Positions 43,714-52,291 of a DNA stretch of 64,000 nt are shown in pieces. The first letter of the stretch is position 1, and the number at the start of each line of letters is the position of its first letter. Position numbers and translations under genes: made by a program. This DNA is from Pandoraea norimbergensis (GTDB lineage: Bacteria; Pseudomonadota; Gammaproteobacteria; Burkholderiales; Burkholderiaceae). The notes under the pieces are model-generated. The model was not told the origin of the DNA, did no database searches, and worked only from the letters and a program-made list of their open reading frames with translations. The DNA lies in NCBI RefSeq assembly GCF_001465545.3, contig NZ_CP013480.3:806001-870000 (forward strand). The letters are read 5' to 3'.

Positions 43714-44182
43714 AGCATCTCCGCTTAGCTCGCGCGCTGAAAAGAATCTCCCCCGGGCGTTGAAAGGCTTTCCGTCGGTATGTAGGAATTATTCCGACGT
43801 GGGTAATTTAAATTATTACGTTTTACTGAATAAATAACGATTCAAGCTGGCTGGTGAAGCAAATGCACGAAATTTAGAATTTCAAGATAGTTCAATTGAT
43901 AGCATCTCTGAATAAATTCGTAAAGAAAGTTCGACTGAATGGTGGCGTGGCGGTTGGCGTGGCATGAGCGTTTTGTAGCGTTTCGTAGCGATTCGCGATT
44001 TCTCGTGTTGTTATTCCCGCTGTGTGGAAATTTCGCGGATCAATTAATTTCCGATTGCCCAAAGGGGATTTGGCTTTTGCCCCATACACCTATGTCATTG
44101 GTGCAGGCAAATGTTGAGAATGACTTCCGTGGATATTTGGCCGGATGTAAAACGCTCACCCAATGTCTTTGCGGAGGACCTC
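43714..44182. other. 469-bp AT-rich intergenic region with dyad at 43774-43800
   Basis: Unlike the rest of the window, 43800-44050 is AT-rich, with many short A/T runs, and no gene is visible in it. The left part contains CGTCGG-N15-CCGACG (43774-43800) and inside it GGAAT-T-ATTCC, which could be an operator for the divergent response-regulator gene. The right part carries motif copy e and the strong GGAGG of the alkylsulfatase gene. Lower GC suggests a promoter region or older transferred DNA. Confidence 0.6.
44055..44094 (+). promoter_or_regulatory. Shared bipartite motif, copy e (toward alkylsulfatase)
   Basis: TTGCCC at 44055 and TTGCCCC at 44077 (22 bp apart), tail ACACCTATG ending at 44094. 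The spacer contains GGGGATTTGGC. It points to the alkylsulfatase start at 44183. Confidence 0.65.
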
Positions 44183-46168
44183 ATGAAACGCCAGTCAGTA
44201 GTTGCCGTGATAGCGCTTGTTGCCGCGACCCTTGCCGGGACCGTGGCGCAAGCGCAGTCGTCACCACCGCAGCCCGCCGATGCAACGGCGGCCACGCGCG
44301 ACGCGAATCAGAAGTTGTTGAACTTCCTCCCCTTCGCGAACAAGCAGGACTTCGAGGACATTCAACGAGGATTCATCGCAGCGCTTCCGAATCCTGTCGT
44401 CAAGGGCGCCGCAGGCAACACGGTCATCGATCTCTCTCAGTACGACTTTCTGAAGAAGAACATGGCGGGTGAGGCGCCACCGACGGTCAACCCAAGCTTG
44501 TGGCGGCAGTCGCAACTGCTGTCGGCGCAAGGCTTGTTCAAGGTGATCGACGGCATCTATCAGGTGCGCAACGTCGATCTGGCCAACATCACGTTCGTGC
44601 GCGGCAAGACGGGCTGGATCGTGATCGACCCGCTGACGTCCGTCGAGACGGCCAAGGCGTCGCTGGATCTCGTCAACAGCAAGGTGGAGAAGCTCCCGGT
44701 CACGGGCGTGATCTTCACGCATAGTCACGTGGATCACTTCGGTGGTGTGCGCGGTGTCGTCGACGAGAAGGATGTGCGCTCGGGCAAGGTCCCGCTCGTC
44801 GCGCCGGAGGGATTCATGGAAGAAGCCGTCAGCGAAAACGTGTTCGCTGGCACTGTCATGAGTCGGCGTGCGTCGTATATGTACGGCAATCTGCTGCCGA
44901 AGGACCCGAAGGGTAACGTCGGCGGTGGCCTGGGTCTCACGACGGCGGCCGGCACGATCACGCTATTCGAGCCGAGCAAGCTCATCAAGAAGACGGGCGA
45001 GACGCTCAACATCGACGGTATCGACATCGTCTTCCAGATGGCGCCGGGTACCGAGGCGCCTGCGGAAATGCTGTTCTACTTCCCGCAGTTCAAGGCGATT
45101 GATCTTGCCGAGGACGCGACGCACACGCTGCACAACATTCTCACGTTGCGTGGTGCGAAGGTCCGGAGTGCGCAGAAGTGGTCCCATTACCTTGACGAGA
45201 CGATTCGCCTCTGGGGCAATGACGCTGTCGTGTCCTTCAGCAGCCACCACTGGCCGCAATGGGGTAACGATCGTGTGGTGCAGCATCTTGAGAAACAACG
45301 CGACCTCTATCGCTATATCAACGATCAGACGCTTCGCATGGCCAATCAGGGCATGACGATGCACGAGATCGCGGACAAGTTTCAATTGCCCGATTCGCTG
45401 GCCAAGGAGTTCTATAGCCGCGGGTATTACGGCAATCTGAAGCACAACGTGCGCGCCACGTATCAGCTCTACCTCGGATGGTGGGACGGTAATCCCGCAA
45501 ATTTCGACCCCTATGCGCCGACGGATGAAGCGAAGCGATACGTTGACCTGATCGGTGCAGACAAGATGCTCAAGGGGGCGAAGGCGGCGTTCGACAAGGG
45601 CGACTATCGCTGGGCTGCCGAACTGACGAACAAGGTAGTCTTCGCGCAACCGACGAATCAGGCCGCCCGTAATCTTGAAGCCGCTGCGCTGGAGCAGTTG
45701 GGCTATCAGGCGGAATCGGGGCCGGCGCGCAACTTCTACCTGAGCGGCGCACAGGAGCTTCGAGGCGGTGTGCATAAGGTGGCCACGCCGAATACGTCCT
45801 CACCCGACATCATTCGCGGCATGACCACCGAGATGTTTCTGGACTTCCTTGCGATTCACTTGAATGGGCCGAAAGCAGCGGACAAGGCGTATGCGTTCAA
45901 CGTGACGTTCCCGGATACCAAGCAAAATTACGCGTTGACGGTCAAGAATGGCGTGATGAACTACAGCAAGGACACGGTGTTGCAGAAGGCCGACGCCAAC
46001 ATCTCCCTGAATCGTTCGACGCTCGACGACATTGCGCTGGGCAAGCTGAAGCTGGGGAATCTTGCGGACAGTGGGCAGGTGCAGTTCGACGGCGACCGGG
46101 CGAAGTTCAAGGAGATGCTCGGTCTGTACGACAAGTTCGACTTCTGGTTCACGATTGCGGAACCGTGA
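44183..46168 (+). CDS. SdsA-type periplasmic alkyl/aryl sulfatase (metallo-beta-lactamase fold)
   Basis: 661 residues from the ATG at 44183 with GGAGG 5 nt upstream. A signal peptide ends near TVAQAQSS. The metallo-beta-lactamase zinc motif THSHVDHFGG starts at residue 179, and EDATHTLHN provides another metal ligand. The C-terminal third contains a helical dimerisation part and an SCP2-like hydrophobic-ligand domain (WAAELTNKVVFAQP, NRSTLDDIALGKLKLGNL), as in Pseudomonas SdsA1, which removes sulfate from dodecyl sulfate and other primary alkyl sulfates. A terminator follows 35 bp downstream. Confidence 0.9.
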   Translation: MKRQSVVAVIALVAATLAGTVAQAQSSPPQPADATAATRDANQKLLNFLPFANKQDFEDIQRGFIAALPNPVVKGAAGNTVIDLSQYDFLKKNMAGEAPPTVNPSLWRQSQLLSAQGLFKVIDGIYQVRNVDLANITFVRGKTGWIVIDPLTSVETAKASLDLVNSKVEKLPVTGVIFTHSHVDHFGGVRGVVDEKDVRSGKVPLVAPEGFMEEAVSENVFAGTVMSRRASYMYGNLLPKDPKGNVGGGLGLTTAAGTITLFEPSKLIKKTGETLNIDGIDIVFQMAPGTEAPAEMLFYFPQFKAIDLAEDATHTLHNILTLRGAKVRSAQKWSHYLDETIRLWGNDAVVSFSSHHWPQWGNDRVVQHLEKQRDLYRYINDQTLRMANQGMTMHEIADKFQLPDSLAKEFYSRGYYGNLKHNVRATYQLYLGWWDGNPANFDPYAPTDEAKRYVDLIGADKMLKGAKAAFDKGDYRWAAELTNKVVFAQPTNQAARNLEAAALEQLGYQAESGPARNFYLSGAQELRGGVHKVATPNTSSPDIIRGMTTEMFLDFLAIHLNGPKAADKAYAFNVTFPDTKQNYALTVKNGVMNYSKDTVLQKADANISLNRSTLDDIALGKLKLGNLADSGQVQFDGDRAKFKEMLGLYDKFDFWFTIAEP

Positions 46169-46203
46169 TCAACCCGGTGCAAGGTTGCTAGTGAGTCTCC
46201 TGG

Positions 46204-46235
46204 GCCCGTATGCGAAGTGCATACGGGCTTTTTTT
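46204..46235 (+). terminator. Rho-independent terminator after alkylsulfatase gene
   Basis: GCCCGTATGC-gaagt-GCATACGGGC, a perfect 10-bp stem, is followed by seven T. It separates the alkylsulfatase from the DUF1254 pair, so the latter needs its own promoter, next to motif copy f. Confidence 0.93.
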
Positions 46236-46276
46236 CAATCGAATACAAGGGCGATTTCAAAGGCAATACGCCGATA

Positions 46277-46316
46277 TTGCCCCAATGTGCAATACGGTTG
46301 CCCCTTCTCCTAATGG
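46277..46316 (+). promoter_or_regulatory. Shared bipartite motif, copy f (toward DUF1254 pair)
   Basis: TTGCCCC at 46277 and TTGCCCC at 46298 (21 bp apart), tail TTCTCCTAATGG ending at 46316. It lies just after the terminator of the previous gene and 82 bp before the DUF1254 start, and so marks a new promoter. Confidence 0.72.
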
Positions 46317-46397
46317 CAGCGCCTAGCAAAGTATTTGATGCTTTGAGCAGGCTGAACCATCAAGACAATGACTTACCCGCCGGAAGGTGGAAACTTC

Positions 46398-47927
46398 ATG
46401 GAGAGCGGTGCAATGACCGTGTCGCGCAGAGAGTTTCACCGCATGAGTCTGGCCGTTGTGGCTGGTTTGACAGCAACGGGTGGCGCCTCCGCCGTCGCCG
46501 CCGACGCGACGCCGGGAGGCCTGACATCTGGGGCAGGCAGCCCGATGGAGCCCTCGGGCGGTCAGCCGCCTGCGGGCTCGACCGCATCGATTAAAGACTT
46601 CGACTACCAGATCAAGTATCAGCGCGCATTCGAAGCGGTGCTCTGGAACATGCCGGCGATTGCGATCTATAGCTTCCGGCGGGCGGCCTTCGATAATCTT
46701 GGCGTCAAAGACAACGACATCATCTCCTATTCGGCCCCGGCGACACCGAGGCTCGAAGCCATCACGGCAAATAGCACGACGCCGTACATTGCCGCTTTTA
46801 CCGACCTGAGAAAGGGGCCCGTGGTGTTGGAGGTGCCCGCGGCCGGTGCCGAGGGGAGTGTCTATGGGCAGGTCGTCGACGCCTGGCAATTTACGATCGC
46901 CGACGTCGGACCCTCGGGACTGGATCAAGGCAAAGGGGCGAAGTTCCTGTTCACTGGTCCGGGTTACCAAGGCACGGTGCCCAAGCACTATATCCATGTC
47001 GCTTCGCCTAACTTCCGTATCGCACTGGCGTTCCGCTCGGTGCGGGCACCGGGCAAGAGTGCGACAGATGCCTATCGATATGCGCAGCGGCTGCGAATGT
47101 ACTACTTGTCCGAGGCAGACAGTCCGCCAAAGCAGCGCTTCATTGATCCCATTTCAGAGCGTTACCCGACGCTGCCGTATTTCGACGAGCGTCATTTCGA
47201 CGACATGCACGCAATCATGAGCGTAGAGCCGGTGAATCCGCAGGACAAAATCATGATGGGTATGCTCACCTCGCTCGGCATTCAGAAGGGCAAGCCGTTT
47301 GCGCCGGACGACGTCACGAAGAAGGCCATGCGTCAGGCGGCCATCGACGCTTGGTTCTACCTGCAATATTGGTACGATCATTTCCCGCGGGAAAGGCTGT
47401 TCTGGCCTGACCGGCACTACGCCTCGCTGCTACAAGCGGACGATAACAAGCGGTTCACCTTCGTCTACGACGACCGGATTGATCTGATCAATCGCGCGGC
47501 AGAGTACTTCTGGTGCACTTACATGCCACAGGTGCTGGGTGCTGACCCGGCGACACAGTATTTGATGGCGTTGGCGGACAGCAACGGCAATCTCCTTGAG
47601 GCGGGAAAGCTTTACAAACTCGAGGTTCCCGCGCAGATGCCCGTCAAGCAATTCTGGGCGCTCACTGTCTATGACCGCGCAACCAACGCGTTCATTTACA
47701 GCGAGTCGAACCGGACTACACTCTCCTCCTACGATCTGGGCACCATGAAGCGCAACGCCGATGGCGGCGTAACGCTTTACGTCGGCCCCAGCGCGCCGGC
47801 CGGGCTTGAATCGAACTGGATTCCGACCTCCGGAAAGCGCCCGCTGCCTGCCATGCGCCTTTATGGGCCGACGGCCGCACTGAACAACAAGACGTTCAGA
47901 TTAGCTGACTTTGAACTGGCCTCTTGA
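46398..47927 (+). CDS. DUF1254/DUF1214 protein, Tat-exported
   Basis: 509 residues from the ATG at 46398, with GGAAGGTGG about 7 nt upstream; an in-frame ATG at 46368 is possible. The N-terminus has a twin-arginine motif SRREFHR followed by a hydrophobic stretch. DUF1254 features include YQRAFEAVLWNMPAIAIYSFRRAA, TPYIAAFTDLRKGPVVLEVPA and, at the C-terminus, the DUF1214 half with FWALTVYDRATNAFIY and LYVGPSAPAG. The function of the family is not known; some members are periplasmic or lipid-associated. It precedes a second paralogue by 12 bp. Confidence 0.83.
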   Translation: MESGAMTVSRREFHRMSLAVVAGLTATGGASAVAADATPGGLTSGAGSPMEPSGGQPPAGSTASIKDFDYQIKYQRAFEAVLWNMPAIAIYSFRRAAFDNLGVKDNDIISYSAPATPRLEAITANSTTPYIAAFTDLRKGPVVLEVPAAGAEGSVYGQVVDAWQFTIADVGPSGLDQGKGAKFLFTGPGYQGTVPKHYIHVASPNFRIALAFRSVRAPGKSATDAYRYAQRLRMYYLSEADSPPKQRFIDPISERYPTLPYFDERHFDDMHAIMSVEPVNPQDKIMMGMLTSLGIQKGKPFAPDDVTKKAMRQAAIDAWFYLQYWYDHFPRERLFWPDRHYASLLQADDNKRFTFVYDDRIDLINRAAEYFWCTYMPQVLGADPATQYLMALADSNGNLLEAGKLYKLEVPAQMPVKQFWALTVYDRATNAFIYSESNRTTLSSYDLGTMKRNADGGVTLYVGPSAPAGLESNWIPTSGKRPLPAMRLYGPTAALNNKTFRLADFELAS

Positions 47928-47939
47928 ACAGGTGGACAA

Positions 47940-49496
47940 ATGAAATCGAGCAAGCAAAATCAGCCGTCGCGTCTGTTGGCGGGTGCCATCACTGTCCTCT
48001 TTACGGGCATGACCGCATACGCTGCCAATACGTCTGCGCAGAGCGCACTCGCACAGACGCTGGAGGCGAGTCGCGACGCGTTGGCCTCGGCGCCGTTCGC
48101 GGGGGACTTTCCTACCGCAGAGTCGGCGAAGGCACTCAGCGAAGAGCTGTATTTTCAACGGGCGGTCCAGGTCTACTTGTGGTCGCTGCCGGCTGTGAAT
48201 CTGTACGCGATGAAGGAAGGGTCGGAGAAGACTTACGGTGCAGGGTACAACGTGTTGCCTGTCTGGAAGCAACGGCTCAATACGAAGACGAAGGTGACCA
48301 CGCCGAACTCGGACTGTCTCTACGCGATGGGGTACGTGAACCTGGCCAAGGACGGTCCGATCGTCGTTGAGGTTCCGCCGAATACGCAGGGTATTTTGGA
48401 CGACTTTTTCCAGCGCCCGCTGACCGGCCCAACCATCGCCGGCAAAGCGTACAGCGGCGACTTCGGGTTTGTCGGTCCGGACGGCGGCAAGGGGGGGAAG
48501 TATCTGATCGTCCCCTGGAACTACGATCGGCCGATACCGAAGGGCCATTACGTGTATCGATCGCGGACTGACAACGTGCTCGTATTCTTCCGCGTGTTCT
48601 TCTCGGACCCCAAGGATCTGAAGCCGGCCAATGACCTGGTTGCCGCAGCGCGCATTTATCCGTACGGCAAACGGGAATCAGCCACGCCGATGAAGTTTCC
48701 GAACGGATCGACCGAGCCGGCTGACATGTTGTTTGCCCACGATGGCGCCTACTTCGACATGCTGGCGCGTTTTGTCGAGCAGGAGCGCGTCGACCCGGCA
48801 GACATGGATTGGCGCGGCATGATGGCGGCGATCGGCATACAGAAGGGAAAACCGTTTCAGCCGACGCCACGACAGCGAGCGCTTCTGGACAAGGCGGCCC
48901 GCACGGCGTTCAAGATGAGCAAGACGGAAATTTGGGACGGTCTGAGCACCCAGCCGGGCGGACGGTATTACTCGGACCGGCAGTGGGAGAACGTATTCGC
49001 AGGACAGAATCCGCAATTCCAGGCAAGCGGCACGTTCACCAACCTGATTCAGCGCAATGCCTATTTCACAACGGCGTATGCGGCCAGTCCGGGCATGGTG
49101 GTGGATATGGTCGAGAAGGGGGCGAAGTATCCTTCGACGTGGCGGGACTCAGACGGCAACTACCTGCAAGGTGGTGCGACGTATCAGCTTCATTTGCCGC
49201 CCAATGTGCCGGCAGCCAACTTCTGGTCCGTCACCGTGTATGACCCGATCACGGCTTCAGGGCTCGACAACGGACAGCCGCTGCCGTCCCTGAACTCGAT
49301 GGACAAACCGGCGCCGAATGCCGACGGCTCGTTTGACCTCTTCTTTGGTCCCAAGTCCCCGCCCGGGAAAGAGGCCAATTGGGTGCAGACCGTCCCGGAC
49401 AAGGGGTACTTCATCATCCTGCGGCTTTATAGCCCAAAGAAAGCGTTCTTCGACCAAACGTGGAAGCCTGACGACGTCAAACGCATTTCTCAATAA
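47940..49496 (+). CDS. DUF1254/DUF1214 protein, Sec-exported paralogue
   Basis: 518 residues. A Sec-type signal peptide (LLAGAITVLFTGMTAYAAN) replaces the Tat signal of its neighbour. Shared core features are FQRAVQVYLWSLPAVNLYAMKEGS, TPNSDCLYAMGYVNLAKDGPIVVEVPPN, FDMLARFVEQERVDPADMDW and the DUF1214 end FWSVTVYDPITASGLDNGQ and DLFFGPKSPPGKEANWVQT. It is cotranscribed with the first copy from the motif-bearing promoter. Two paralogues with different export routes suggest folded or cofactor-containing versus unfolded export. Confidence 0.83.
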   Translation: MKSSKQNQPSRLLAGAITVLFTGMTAYAANTSAQSALAQTLEASRDALASAPFAGDFPTAESAKALSEELYFQRAVQVYLWSLPAVNLYAMKEGSEKTYGAGYNVLPVWKQRLNTKTKVTTPNSDCLYAMGYVNLAKDGPIVVEVPPNTQGILDDFFQRPLTGPTIAGKAYSGDFGFVGPDGGKGGKYLIVPWNYDRPIPKGHYVYRSRTDNVLVFFRVFFSDPKDLKPANDLVAAARIYPYGKRESATPMKFPNGSTEPADMLFAHDGAYFDMLARFVEQERVDPADMDWRGMMAAIGIQKGKPFQPTPRQRALLDKAARTAFKMSKTEIWDGLSTQPGGRYYSDRQWENVFAGQNPQFQASGTFTNLIQRNAYFTTAYAASPGMVVDMVEKGAKYPSTWRDSDGNYLQGGATYQLHLPPNVPAANFWSVTVYDPITASGLDNGQPLPSLNSMDKPAPNADGSFDLFFGPKSPPGKEANWVQTVPDKGYFIILRLYSPKKAFFDQTWKPDDVKRISQ

Positions 49497-49730
49497 CAAG
49501 TGGGGCGGGGGGCCGCCGCGTGGAGATTCGCCGAAATCCCTGACGGCATTCGTTGTTTTTCATCAGTGGCCTGCCTCGCCACCCAATCAGCACGTTTGCG
49601 TGCCGAAACGGCACGAAGCCCGTTTTTATGCCGCCTACACTCCGCTTCCTGAGACTGGCTCGGTGTCCGCGTGCGATGCGCGCACGGCACCTACACTATC
49701 CCCAACGCCAGCGGATCCAGAGGAGCAGGC

Positions 49731-51068
49731 ATGACCAGCAATTCCCGCGCCGCCACCCCGGCGCCCCACAACCCGTGGCGTGAAATCTGCGCCGCGAGTA
49801 TCGGCAACGCACTCGAGTTCTATGACCTGCTGATCTATGGCTACTTTGCCATCGTGATCGGTCAGTTGTTCTTCCCCTCGCACGACGCCACGACCTCGCT
49901 GCTGCTCTCCGTGGGCACGTTCGGTATCTCGTTCGTCACGCGCCCGCTCGGCTCGATCGTGCTCGGCAGCTACGCCGACCGCGCCGGCCGCAAAGCCTCG
50001 CTCACGGTCTCGATCGGCCTGATGATGCTCGGCACCGCCATGATCGCGTTTGCGCCGACGTATGCGCAGATCGGCATCGCCTCGCCGCTGATCATCATCG
50101 TGGCCCGCATGCTGCAAGGCTTCTCGACGGGCGGTGAATTCGGTGCCGCCACCGCCTTCATGGTCGAACACGCCGATGCGAAGCGTCGCGGTTTCTTCGC
50201 CAGTTGGCAGATGTCGACGCAAGGTCTGGCCACGGTGCTTGCCGCTGGCGTTTCCGCCCTGCTCAGCATGCTGCTCACCGCCGATCAACTGAGCGCGTGG
50301 GGCTGGCGTGTCGCCTTCGCCGTGGGTCTGCTCATCGGCCCGGTCGGTCTGTACATTCGCCGCAATATCGACGAGACGGCCGACTTCAAGAAGCTGAGCC
50401 AACAGCAACGCGAAAAGTCGCCGCTGCGTGAAGTGTTCGGCCGCGACCGCGCCAACATGCTGCTCGGTGCCGGTGTGGTGGCCGCAGCGACGGCGTTCAA
50501 CTACGTCCACAAGCTCTACATGCCGACGTATGCCGTCAAGCAACTGCACATTCCGGCGACGTCGTCGTTTGTCGGCGCGGTGGTGACGGGCCTGATGCTG
50601 ATGCTCGCCGCACCCGTGGTCGGCCATCTGTCGGATCGCTTCGGCCGTATTCGCGTGATGCTGATCGCACTGATTCTCGTGGGTGTGACGACGTACCCGC
50701 TGTTCGTGCTGCTCAACCTGTATCCGACGTTCCAGACGCTGCTCATGGTGCAAGCGCTGGTGGGCTTGCTCATCGCGGTCAGCCTCGCGCCGCTGCCGGC
50801 ACTGCTGGCGGATATTTTCCCGACCAGCACGCGCGGCACCGGTCTGGCCCTGTCGTACAACTTCTCGGTGACGTTGTTCGGCGGTTTCGCCCCGCTGATC
50901 GTCACGTGGTTGATCGACGCGACCCACAGCAAGCTCGCACCGAGCTTCTATGTGATGGCCACCGCTGTGCTCAGTATCAGCGCCGTGATCGCGTTGGGCC
51001 GTCGCGTGCGTGCCGGCAAGATTGCCGGTATTCCGCACCGCGCCTCGCGCGCGTCGAAGGCTGCCTGA
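49731..51068 (+). CDS. MHS-family MFS metabolite:H+ symporter
   Basis: 445 residues from the ATG at 49731 with AGAGGAG about 7 nt upstream. About 12 membrane segments. The MHS family start NALEFYDLLIYGYFAIVIGQLFFP and motif GSYADRAGRKASL are present, with the RRNIDET-type loop in the middle. Related carriers transport citrate, proline/betaine, alpha-ketoglutarate or shikimate. The gene is followed by a deacylase of the AstE/aspartoacylase type, so an N-acyl amino acid is a possible substrate (inference). Confidence 0.85.
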   Translation: MTSNSRAATPAPHNPWREICAASIGNALEFYDLLIYGYFAIVIGQLFFPSHDATTSLLLSVGTFGISFVTRPLGSIVLGSYADRAGRKASLTVSIGLMMLGTAMIAFAPTYAQIGIASPLIIIVARMLQGFSTGGEFGAATAFMVEHADAKRRGFFASWQMSTQGLATVLAAGVSALLSMLLTADQLSAWGWRVAFAVGLLIGPVGLYIRRNIDETADFKKLSQQQREKSPLREVFGRDRANMLLGAGVVAAATAFNYVHKLYMPTYAVKQLHIPATSSFVGAVVTGLMLMLAAPVVGHLSDRFGRIRVMLIALILVGVTTYPLFVLLNLYPTFQTLLMVQALVGLLIAVSLAPLPALLADIFPTSTRGTGLALSYNFSVTLFGGFAPLIVTWLIDATHSKLAPSFYVMATAVLSISAVIALGRRVRAGKIAGIPHRASRASKAA

Positions 51069-51120
51069 GTTGTTTGCGCTGAGTTTGTTGCACTGAGTTT
51101 TTTGTACTGATTTTTGCCGC
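51065..51120. repeat. Four tandem 14-bp imperfect repeats after the MFS gene
   Basis: Units begin CTGAGTTGTTTGCG, CTGAGTTTGTTGCA, CTGAGTTTTTTGTA and CTGATTTTTGCCGC, in exact 14-bp register from the last codon of the MFS gene. The block runs up to the terminator at 51123. Confidence 0.9.
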
Positions 51121-51122
51121 AA

Positions 51123-51169
51123 CGACGACGCCTGCCGCCTCCCCTGTGGCAGCGTCGTCGGTTTTTTTT
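51123..51169 (+). terminator. Rho-independent terminator after MFS gene
   Basis: Stem CGACGACGC / GCGTCGTCG, with an inner TGCC/GGCA pairing, is followed by eight T. It lies between the MFS gene and the deacylase gene, so the two are probably transcribed separately or with partial readthrough. Confidence 0.9.
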
Positions 51170-51192
51170 GGCATCCCCTGTGGAGTCTTTTC

Positions 51193-52176
51193 ATGACCAC
51201 GCTCGAAGCGATCCGCGCCGCTCTGCCGGCGTACCCCATCGAAGTCTCGTTCCCCGACATCACCCGTTGGCGCGAAGGCAACACCGGTATCGACTATCTA
51301 CATACGTTCGATAGCGGCAAGCCCGGCAAGCACGTGATGATTCTCGCGCTCACGCACGGCAACGAGGTGAGCGGCGCGATTGCCGTCGATACGTTGCTTG
51401 CATCGGGCTTGCGTCCGGTGACGGGCCGCCTGTCGCTGGGTTTCGGCAACATCGACGCGTACGAACAGTTCAGCGCAGAGAACGCCGACGCCACGCGTTT
51501 TCTCGATGAAGACATGAACCGTGTCTGGACGCCGTCGGCACTCGACGGTGAGCGTCAGAGCCGCGAACTCACGCGTGCCCGCGCCATGCGTCCGTTTATC
51601 GACACGGTCGACCTGCTGCTCGACATTCACTCGATGCACGAAGCCTCGGCACCGCTGATGATGACCGGCCCGCTGGAGAAAGCCATCGCGCTGGCAGCAG
51701 AACTCGGCACGCCGGAGCACGTGATCATCGACAAGGGCCACGCCAACGGCACGCGCATGCGCGACTACGGTGGCTTTGGCGATACGGCCAGCCCGAAGAA
51801 CGCGCTGCTCATCGAGACGGGCCAGCACTTTGCCAAGAGCGCACGCGATGTGGCGCTGGATTCGGCCGTGCGTTTCCTGCTGCATGCGGGTGTCGTGGCC
51901 GAAGCCGATGTTGCAGAATTTCTGACGCAGACCAAGCCGGCCAAGCAGAAGTTTGTCGAGATCACGCAGCCGGTTGTGGCACGTTCGATGGACTTCCGTT
52001 TCTCGCAGCCGTTCACGGGGCTGGAAGTGATCGAGAAGGCCGGGACCGAAATCGCCCGCGATGGCGACGAGGTCATCGTCACGCCTTACGACAACTGCGT
52101 GATCGTGCAGCCGTCGATGCGCCACCTTGGCGTGAACGTCACGATGATGCGACTCGGCCGCTTGCTCGATCGCTGA
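51193..52176 (+). CDS. Succinylglutamate desuccinylase/aspartoacylase family deacylase
   Basis: 327 residues. The zinc site is visible: His and Glu in LTHGNEVSGA (about residues 54-57) and His in DIHSMHEAS (about 150). The C-terminal barrel domain continues past residue 250. Members hydrolyse the amide of N-acyl amino acids (AstE, ASPA) or modify other acylated small molecules. Its placement next to an MHS transporter suggests uptake and deacylation of one compound (inference). The ATG follows a terminator by 23 bp. Confidence 0.82.
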   Translation: MTTLEAIRAALPAYPIEVSFPDITRWREGNTGIDYLHTFDSGKPGKHVMILALTHGNEVSGAIAVDTLLASGLRPVTGRLSLGFGNIDAYEQFSAENADATRFLDEDMNRVWTPSALDGERQSRELTRARAMRPFIDTVDLLLDIHSMHEASAPLMMTGPLEKAIALAAELGTPEHVIIDKGHANGTRMRDYGGFGDTASPKNALLIETGQHFAKSARDVALDSAVRFLLHAGVVAEADVAEFLTQTKPAKQKFVEITQPVVARSMDFRFSQPFTGLEVIEKAGTEIARDGDEVIVTPYDNCVIVQPSMRHLGVNVTMMRLGRLLDR

Positions 52177-52226
52177 GCGCGCACGACGTGTGATGCACCG
52201 CTGATTGATTGACGATCAGATGTGAC

Positions 52227-52254
52227 AAGGGGCCGGCAAATTTGCCGGCCCCTT
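52227..52254. terminator. 28-bp perfect palindrome, bidirectional terminator
   Basis: Both 14-base arms are exact complements (core GGGGCCGGCAAA). The palindrome lies between the deacylase stop (plus) and the GntP stop (minus), ends in three T on the plus strand and three T (as AA plus one) on the minus side, and probably terminates both transcripts. Confidence 0.8.
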
Positions 52255-52291
52255 TGTCGTTTGACGGCGGACGAAGTGACAGCAGAACCCG

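Noticed and set aside
43892..44089. 65-residue minus-strand frame in the AT-rich region
   Set aside because: No ribosome-binding site or domain, and it overlaps motif copy e.
33783..46316. Sigma-54 (-24/-12) reading of the shared motif
   Set aside because: Copies b, c and d place GG and GC at the right distance, but copies a, e and f do not. The conserved feature is the double TTGCCC with tail, not the -24/-12 pair.
49635..51284. 549-residue minus-strand frame opposite the MHS transporter
   Set aside because: Antisense shadow of a 12-TM gene, crosses a terminator, low-complexity charged composition.
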